A stretch of 18,756 bases of DNA from HRBIN23 sp046294495 (GTDB taxonomy: Bacteria > Chloroflexota > Dehalococcoidia > Lucifugimonadales > HRBIN23). The notes beneath the pieces were generated by a model. That model did no database searches. It was not told where the DNA came from and saw only the letters and a program-made list of their open reading frames with translations. Made by a program: the position numbers and the translations under genes. Shown here piece by piece: positions 13,626 through 18,756 of the stretch (position 1 is the stretch's first letter; each line of letters begins with the position of its first letter). Location: assembly GCA_046294495.1 (NCBI GenBank), contig JBKBKV010000036.1, positions 1 to 18,756 of the forward strand, read 5' to 3'.

Positions 13626-15608
13626 GTGAGGAACAAGTGGTTATTTCTTCTGGGTCTCTTGGCACTGGCAGGGGCTATAGTCCTGGGCGCGTGCCAGCAG
13701 GCCAAACCCACGCCTACGCCACCCGCGGTCGCTTTGCCCAGCACTGTGGAGCAGGTTGCAAAGGCGAGGGGCCTCTCCCCCGACGACCTGCTGGCGGCCG
13801 CTAAGACCTACACCCCTACTGGCAAGATGGACGAATATGTAATGTTCTCTTCAGGGGGCCATAGCGGGCAGGTGCTGGTCATAGGCATCCCCTCTATGCG
13901 TATCCTCAAGGTCATCGGCGTCTTCACCCCGGAGCCCTGGCAAGGTTATGCAACAGGGGATGAGGGGACAGGCAAGGTGCTGGCAGGAGGCGACCTCCCA
14001 GGCCAGCCTATCCGCTGGGGCGATACCCACCACCCTGCCCTCAGCGAGACCAACGGCGACTACGACGGCCAGTTCCTGTTCATTGGCGACAAGGCCAATG
14101 CCCGCCTGGCTGTGATAGATTTGCAGGACTTTGAGACAAAGCAGGTCGTCAAGAACCCCCTTATAATGAGTTCCCACGGTGCAGCCTTCGTTACCCCCAA
14201 CACTGACTACATTATTGAGACCTCCCAGTATGCTGTGCCCTTGGGGTGGGAGTATGCTCCTATAGACCAATACCAGGCGAAATACAGGGGGGTCGTTACC
14301 TTCTGGAGGTTTGACCGCCAGAAGGGGCGCATTAACCCTGAGCAGTCCTTCAGCATTGAACTCCCCCCCTACTGGCAAGACCTGTGCGACGCCGGCAAAC
14401 TCGCCAGCGATGGGTGGGCCTTCTGCAACTCCTTCAACTCCGAGATGGCCACCGGCGGCGTGGAAGAGGGCAAGCCCCCCTTTGAATCTGGCGCCTCCCA
14501 GCGGGACCGCGACTACCTCCACATCATCAACTGGAAGAAAGCAGAAGAGGTAGTGCGCGCCGGGAAGGCCGAGACCATCAACGGTATGAAGGTCATCCGT
14601 CTCTCTACCGCCGCCAACGAGGGCGTCCTCTTCTTCGCCCCGGAGCCCAAGAGCCCCCACGGGGTGGATGTGGCCCCCAAGGGCGACTACATCGTGGTAA
14701 GCGGGAAACTGGACCCCCATGTAACGGTCTACAGCATAGAGAAGATCAAGGGGGCGATCGCTAAAGGAGTAGCCGAGCGCGACCCATACGGTGTGCCCAT
14801 CCTGAAGTTTGAGGATGTGGTGGAGGCCCAGGTGGAGTTGGGGCTTGGCCCCCTACACACCCAGTTTGACAACCAGGGCTACGCCTACACCTCCCTCTTC
14901 CTGGACAGCGCCGTGGCTCGCTGGAGCCTGGGCCCACCCTACCGCACCGACGGCTGGAAACTGGTGGAGAAGATCCCTGTCCACTACAACATTGGCCACC
15001 TGGCTGCACTAGAGGGCGATACCGTTAGCCCCGATGGGCAGTTCGTAGTGGCTCTGAACAAGTGGTCTGTAGACCGCTTCCTGCCCGTGGGGCCTCTACA
15101 CCCGCAGAACTTCCAGTTGATCGATATCTCCTCTAACCCTGCCAAACTCCTCTACGACCTGCCCATCCCGGTGGCAGAGCCTCACTACGCCCAGATTATC
15201 AAGGCCGACAAACTGAAGGCGTGGACCGTCTATCCCGATATAGGCTGGGATCCCATTACCCAGGCCAAAGACCCCCAGGCACCTGTGGCTGGCAAGGAGA
15301 GGGTGGTGCGCGACGGCAATACGGTGCACATCTATATGACCGCAGTGCGCAGCCACTTCACTCCCGAGCGTGTGCGGGTGAAGAAGGGCGAGCGGGTGGT
15401 GTGGCATATAACCAACATTGAGCGCACCCGCGACGCCTCCCACGGCCTGGCCATCGGCGGATACAACAAGCAGGTGGCCATTGACCCTGGTGAAACAGCA
15501 AAGGTGGAGTTCGTAGCCGACAGGCCTGGTGTTTTCCCCTTCTACTGCACCGAGTTCTGCTCGGCCCTCCACCTGGAGATGACGGGCTACCTGCTGGTGG
15601 AGCCATAA
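13626..15608 (+). CDS. nosZ: Nitrous-oxide reductase, clade II, lipoprotein form
   Basis: Reduces N2O to N2 outside the cytoplasmic membrane, the last step of denitrification. It has 660 residues and a short Sec/lipoprotein signal with lipobox LGAC (Cys23) in place of a twin-arginine signal, so it is expected to be membrane-anchored. The beta-propeller keeps all seven CuZ histidines: His135/His136 (DTHHPALS), His184, His345 (PHGVDV), His411 (GPLHTQF), His458 (IGHLAA) and His520 (AEPHY). The cupredoxin domain keeps the CuA ligands His606, Cys641, Cys645, His649 and Met652 in CTEFCSALHLEM, where clade I enzymes have CxWFC. It starts at GTG 13626 with AAGGAGGT at 13613-13620, and it heads the nos cluster. 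All metal ligands are present, so it should be active. Confidence 0.97.
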   Translation: MRNKWLFLLGLLALAGAIVLGACQQAKPTPTPPAVALPSTVEQVAKARGLSPDDLLAAAKTYTPTGKMDEYVMFSSGGHSGQVLVIGIPSMRILKVIGVFTPEPWQGYATGDEGTGKVLAGGDLPGQPIRWGDTHHPALSETNGDYDGQFLFIGDKANARLAVIDLQDFETKQVVKNPLIMSSHGAAFVTPNTDYIIETSQYAVPLGWEYAPIDQYQAKYRGVVTFWRFDRQKGRINPEQSFSIELPPYWQDLCDAGKLASDGWAFCNSFNSEMATGGVEEGKPPFESGASQRDRDYLHIINWKKAEEVVRAGKAETINGMKVIRLSTAANEGVLFFAPEPKSPHGVDVAPKGDYIVVSGKLDPHVTVYSIEKIKGAIAKGVAERDPYGVPILKFEDVVEAQVELGLGPLHTQFDNQGYAYTSLFLDSAVARWSLGPPYRTDGWKLVEKIPVHYNIGHLAALEGDTVSPDGQFVVALNKWSVDRFLPVGPLHPQNFQLIDISSNPAKLLYDLPIPVAEPHYAQIIKADKLKAWTVYPDIGWDPITQAKDPQAPVAGKERVVRDGNTVHIYMTAVRSHFTPERVRVKKGERVVWHITNIERTRDASHGLAIGGYNKQVAIDPGETAKVEFVADRPGVFPFYCTEFCSALHLEMTGYLLVEP

Positions 15609-15619
15609 CACAGCCTGCA

Positions 15620-15649
15620 GGGTGGGGGGAGCCGAGGCTCCCCCCACCC
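15620..15649 (+). repeat. Perfect GC-rich hairpin after nosZ
   Basis: GGGTGGGGGGAGC at 15620-15632 pairs perfectly with 15637-15649 across the loop CGAG. It lies 11 bases after the nosZ stop and 18 bases before the next gene. There is no T-run. Its arms share GTGGGGGG / CCCCCCAC with the hairpin at 1441-1478, also located just after a gene for an abundant exported protein and before membrane subunits. Confidence 0.7.
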
Positions 15650-15667
15650 GGGGAGGGAGGAAAGAAG

Positions 15668-16309
15668 ATGACGACGGAGCATACAGCAACCCTGAAGCAG
15701 GAGACTGCCTTTCACTGGGCAGGACAGTCCAGGAAGATAGCGCCCTGGATAGGGCGCGCCCTCTTTGTGATGGCTGGGGCGCTTCTGCTGGTAAGCCTGG
15801 CCTTACCCTACTGGCGCCTCGTCCTCTTCGCCCCTCAGTATCCCGGGGGCCTGAGAATGCAGGCCTACGCCACCCGTCTGACTGGGGATGTGCGAGAGAT
15901 TGACGGCCTTAACCATTACATCGGGATGCGCAAACTGGAAAGTGCCGCCCGTGTAGAACGCACCCTTGCGCGCTATGCTGTCCCGGTGCTTGCCGCGCTG
16001 ATAGCGGTAGCGGCTTTCCTGCCCACCCGTTGGGCTTGGGTGCCGGTGGTGCTCCTGCTGGCTTACCCCCTGGTTTTCGTCGCCGACCTGGCTTTCTGGC
16101 TCTACTACGCCGGCCACACCCTGGACCCCACGGCGGCCATTCGCCTCAAGCCCTTCACCCCATCTCTCCTGGGTGAGGGTAAGATTGCCCAGTTCCGAAC
16201 TCTAACCCAGTTCGGAATTGGGTTTTACCTGGCGGCAGGAGCAGCGATAACGGGTATAATGGCAACGCTGTTCCGATGGTGGGAGGCGAGGGTAGCAGTG
16301 CGGGGGTAG
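15668..16309 (+). CDS. nosB: NosB-like membrane protein
   Basis: A 213-residue integral membrane protein with four probable transmembrane helices (about residues 29-53, 103-119, 122-148 and 182-204). The loop between the first two holds the motif GLNHYIGM (residues 80-87, His83), which by topology faces the outside if the N-terminus is cytoplasmic. Clade II nos clusters, as in Wolinella, carry a membrane protein called NosB directly after nosZ, and I assign it by this position, size and topology; its biochemical role is not established. GGAGG lies a few bases before ATG 15668. Its 3' end contains a long inverted repeat (16188-16222) and a TATAAT. It lies directly against the NosD-NosF gene. 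Confidence 0.7.
   Translation: MTTEHTATLKQETAFHWAGQSRKIAPWIGRALFVMAGALLLVSLALPYWRLVLFAPQYPGGLRMQAYATRLTGDVREIDGLNHYIGMRKLESAARVERTLARYAVPVLAALIAVAAFLPTRWAWVPVVLLLAYPLVFVADLAFWLYYAGHTLDPTAAIRLKPFTPSLLGEGKIAQFRTLTQFGIGFYLAAGAAITGIMATLFRWWEARVAVRG
16188..16222 (+). terminator. Terminator-like hairpin inside nosB-like gene
   Basis: CCCAGTTCCGAACT at 16188-16201 pairs with AGTTCGGAATTGGG at 16209-16222 over 14 bp with a single G-U and a seven-base loop, followed immediately by TTTT. It encodes the repeated peptide AQFRTLTQFGIG, so part of the symmetry could come from the protein. It might attenuate transcription into the NosD-NosF and NosY genes. Confidence 0.4.
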
Positions 16310-16311
16310 CC

Positions 16312-18552
16312 GTGCGCTGGCTGGCCGTACTCGGGGGAGTGGTGCTCCTGGCCTTAGGCTTCGCTGCCAGGGCGTGGGGCGATGGCTCGTCATCCCTACA
16401 AGAGCGTTTGCAGCAAGCCCGTCCAGGGGAGACCATTGAGGTGACCCCCGGGGTCTACTTCGGCCCCTTCGTAGTAGATAAGCCCCTGCGTCTCGTGGGG
16501 AGGGGCTGGCCGGTGCTGGATGGGGGAGGGCGGGGCACAGTGCTCACCATTACAGCCCCGGGGGTAAACGTAGAAGGCTTTGTCATTCGGGGGAGCGGGT
16601 CCAGCCTGGACAAAGAGGACAGCGGCATCCTTGTCCTGGCACCGGAGGTGCGCATCCGCCATAACCGCCTGGAGGATGTGCTCTTCGGTATCTACCTGCG
16701 CCAGGCCCCCAGAGGCCAGATTGTGGGCAACACCATCGGGGGGAAGGCCTTGGATGTGCCCCTTCGGGGCGACCCAGTGCGCCTGTGGGAGAGCCACGAT
16801 ACCGTTATTGAAGGCAATACTATCCACGACGGGCGGGATGCTGTGGTCTGGTTCTCCCGGAATGTAGTGGTGCGGGGCAACGCCATTACCCGCATGCGCT
16901 ATGCCCTCCATCTGATGTATGCCAGCCACGCCCAAGTAGAGGGCAATACCCTGCGGGACAGTTCCGTCGGGGCCTTCATTATGTATTCCCAACATGTGGA
17001 CCTGGTAGGCAACCGGATGATAGGTAATCGGGGGCCTAGCGGATACGGCATGGGCTTCAAGAACGCCGACGCCGTTACCGTCAAAGGCAACCTCCTCTTG
17101 CGCAACCGGGTGGGGCTGTATCTGGAGGACACCGCCGACCAAACCACTGCCCGCTGGGAGGGGAACACCATAGCATACAACGACATCGGCCTCCTCCTTT
17201 CCCCCACAGCGGTGCGCAATACCTTTAGCAACAACGCCTTCGCCGACAATATGGAGCAGGTGTCCATCCGGGGTGGAGGGCACGCCAGAGAGAACACTTG
17301 GGCACAGGGCGGGAGGGGCAACTTCTGGAGCGACTACGCTGGCTACGACGCCAACGGGGACGGAGTGGGAGATGTGCCCTATCGCTCCCGTTACTTCTTT
17401 GAAGACCTGGCCAGCCAGTATCCCCTTCTACGCTTCTTCCTTTTTACACCGTCAGCGCAGGCTCTGGAGATGGCCGTGCGGGCTTTCCCTTTCTACCAGC
17501 CGGTAGTGAAGATGGAGGACCCTGCCCCCCTTCTGTCTCCCCCGCCCCTGGCCGTAACACCCGGTGAGCGTGCCTTCCCTTGGGGTGGGGTTGCCTCGGG
17601 TGCTCTGGCCCTCCTGGGGCTGACCTCTGTTGTAGGATGGCTATGGCTAGGCCGAAAGCCTGCCGGCCCCTTGCCACCTTCCTACCTCGGGGATGGGGAA
17701 GTGCTCCTAGATGTTGCAGGTCTTACCAAGCGCTTCGGGCGCTTCACCGCAGTGGACGGCGTCTCCTTCCTTCTGCGCAGGGGGGAGGTGCTGGCCCTTT
17801 GGGGCCCCAATGGGGCGGGGAAGACCACCATCGTGCGGTGTATCCTGGGCCTGCTCCATTACCAGGGGCGCATCACCATCGGGAGATGGGATGCCCGGCG
17901 AAACGGTGTGCAGGCACGCCGTTTGATAGGGGTAGCCCCTCAGGAGCCGGCCTTCCCCGAACACTGGACACCATCCCAGGTGGTGAGGATGGTGGCCACT
18001 CTGCGGGGCATACCTTGGGAGCGGGCCGATGCCCTCTTGGAGCAGGTCGGCCTCGCCTCTCACTCCCACCAGCCGGTGCGCACCCTCTCCGGGGGGATGC
18101 GCCGCCGCCTGGCCCTGGCTATCGCCCTTCTTCCTGACCCACCCCTTCTGATTCTGGACGAGCCTACCGCCAACCTGGATGCCGCTGGCCGACGGGAGGT
18201 CATCACCCTCTTACTACGCCTGAAGGCACAGGGGCGGGCCATCCTTCTGACCTCCCATCGGGGGGAGGAGGCGATGGCCCTGGCCGATAGGGTGCTGCGC
18301 CTGGAGCGGGGGCATTCCCTGGGGGAGGTGCCCCCTTCAGCCATCAGTGAAGCACAGGCGGTGGTCTCCCTGGTGCTGGTGGTGCCTGTGGCGTCCCAGG
18401 AGAGGGCAACCCAAGCGTTGCAAGAAGCAGGGTATGCCGTTTATAGAAACGGGGCGGGAGTGCGCGTGCAGGTGGCCCCCGCTGACAAGGTGCGCCCCCT
18501 GGCGGTGCTCCTACAGGCGGGTATCCCTGTAGAGGACTTTGAGGTGGAGTAG
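16312..18552 (+). CDS. nosD-nosF: NosD-NosF fusion protein
   Basis: One 746-residue polypeptide combines two parts of the CuZ-maturation transporter NosDFY. Residues 1-21 are a Sec signal (RWLAVLGGVVLLALGF). Residues about 25-400 are the extracytoplasmic NosD right-handed beta-helix with many GN-containing CASH repeats, ending in the NosD-typical RAFPFYQPVV. Residues 424-447 form a transmembrane helix followed by Arg448-Lys449, which places the rest in the cytoplasm. Residues about 457-680 are the NosF ATPase: Walker A GPNGAGKT at 498-505, signature LSGGM at 592-596, Walker B LLILDE at 612-617, H-loop His649. GTG 16312, two bases after the nosB-like stop, gives a proper signal peptide; ATG 16276 would add 12 residues, overlap the upstream gene and lacks a ribosome-binding site. 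No frame break is seen. Confidence 0.92.
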   Translation: MRWLAVLGGVVLLALGFAARAWGDGSSSLQERLQQARPGETIEVTPGVYFGPFVVDKPLRLVGRGWPVLDGGGRGTVLTITAPGVNVEGFVIRGSGSSLDKEDSGILVLAPEVRIRHNRLEDVLFGIYLRQAPRGQIVGNTIGGKALDVPLRGDPVRLWESHDTVIEGNTIHDGRDAVVWFSRNVVVRGNAITRMRYALHLMYASHAQVEGNTLRDSSVGAFIMYSQHVDLVGNRMIGNRGPSGYGMGFKNADAVTVKGNLLLRNRVGLYLEDTADQTTARWEGNTIAYNDIGLLLSPTAVRNTFSNNAFADNMEQVSIRGGGHARENTWAQGGRGNFWSDYAGYDANGDGVGDVPYRSRYFFEDLASQYPLLRFFLFTPSAQALEMAVRAFPFYQPVVKMEDPAPLLSPPPLAVTPGERAFPWGGVASGALALLGLTSVVGWLWLGRKPAGPLPPSYLGDGEVLLDVAGLTKRFGRFTAVDGVSFLLRRGEVLALWGPNGAGKTTIVRCILGLLHYQGRITIGRWDARRNGVQARRLIGVAPQEPAFPEHWTPSQVVRMVATLRGIPWERADALLEQVGLASHSHQPVRTLSGGMRRRLALAIALLPDPPLLILDEPTANLDAAGRREVITLLLRLKAQGRAILLTSHRGEEAMALADRVLRLERGHSLGEVPPSAISEAQAVVSLVLVVPVASQERATQALQEAGYAVYRNGAGVRVQVAPADKVRPLAVLLQAGIPVEDFEVE

Positions 18553-18558
18553 GAGAGG

Positions 18559-18756
18559 ATGCAGAGAGGGGCATTGAAGACGAAGGGCCATATCCTTCTG
18601 GCTCTCGTGGGCAGGGAGGTGGCCGAGGCCCTACGGAACAGGTGGTTTGCAGGCTCTGCCCTGGGGTTTGCAGCCCTGTCGCTCCTAATAGCCGCCTTGG
18701 GGATGGCTGCCTCGGGGCGATTGGGTCTGGCCGGCTTCGGGCGCACCTCGGCGGGG
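18559..18756 (+). CDS. nosY: NosY, ABC permease of the nos maturation complex (3' partial)
   Basis: The first 66 residues of the membrane subunit that pairs with NosD and NosF. It starts MQRGALKTKGHILLALVGREVAEALRNRWFAG, the usual cytoplasmic amphipathic start of NosY, followed by a first transmembrane helix (ALGFAALSLLIAALGM) and the hallmark AGFGRTSA. The ATG lies six bases after the NosD-NosF stop, with AGGAGAGG formed across the junction, so the genes are translationally coupled. The window ends within the gene. Confidence 0.88.
   Translation, partial: MQRGALKTKGHILLALVGREVAEALRNRWFAGSALGFAALSLLIAALGMAASGRLGLAGFGRTSAG

Noticed and set aside
16396..17283. Long minus-strand open frame of 295 residues opposite the NosD region
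   Set aside because: It is an antisense shadow caused by GC-rich codon bias; the plus-strand product is clearly NosD and the antisense frame resembles no protein.
1..18756. Mobile elements, CRISPR arrays, tRNA or rRNA genes
   Set aside because: No transposase or integrase ORF, no regularly spaced direct repeats and no recognisable tRNA or rRNA segments were seen.

Overview
The window looks like part of a GC-rich bacterial chromosome, probably a metagenome-assembled member of the Chloroflexota (Dehalococcoidia or SAR202-like). The evidence is the density of family III CoA-transferases, acyl-CoA dehydrogenases, half-size FAS1-like/MaoC dehydratases and MmgE/PrpD proteins, next to a clade II (Sec-exported, lipoprotein-type) nitrous-oxide reductase. 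The taxonomy is inferred from gene content only. A run of 98 N (12842-12939) shows a draft assembly. I saw no tRNA, rRNA, CRISPR array, transposase or riboswitch.

Layout. (1) 1-3402 (+): the end of a peptide/opine-type ABC importer, with a family 5 solute-binding protein (5' end outside the window), a GC-rich intercistronic hairpin, then DppB- and DppC-type permeases. No ATPase gene is present in the window. (2) 3421-10005 (+): after a likely sigma70-type promoter comes an acyl-CoA catabolic operon of two different acyl-CoA dehydrogenases, a 69-residue YHS protein, an HMG-CoA-lyase-like enzyme and two different family III CoA-transferases. (3) 10030-13208 (-): a convergent operon read from a strong promoter near 13180-13208. 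It holds a FAS1-like half dehydratase (interrupted by the N gap), a MaoC-type half dehydratase, an 89-residue unknown protein and an MmgE/PrpD enzyme, and ends in a hairpin terminator between the convergent operons. (4) 13140-13625: a mostly non-coding divergent spacer. (5) 13626-18756 (+): a nos cluster with nosZ (clade II, lipoprotein), a nosB-like membrane protein, a single ORF that joins NosD to NosF through a transmembrane helix, and the start of nosY.

How the parts may fit. Regions 2 and 3 together supply CoA activation (CoA-transferase pair), alpha,beta-dehydrogenation (dehydrogenase pair), hydration (hot-dog half-subunit pair) and retro-aldol C-C cleavage (HMGL-like lyase), plus an MmgE/PrpD (de)hydratase/decarboxylase. 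This is the logic of a degradation route for a branched or dicarboxylic acid, in which three of the steps use two non-identical, probably heteromeric subunits. Several canonical catalytic residues are substituted, so the substrate cannot be named. Region 5 encodes respiration of N2O to N2, which could take the electrons released; that link is inference. The most striking single feature is the NosD-TM-NosF fusion.
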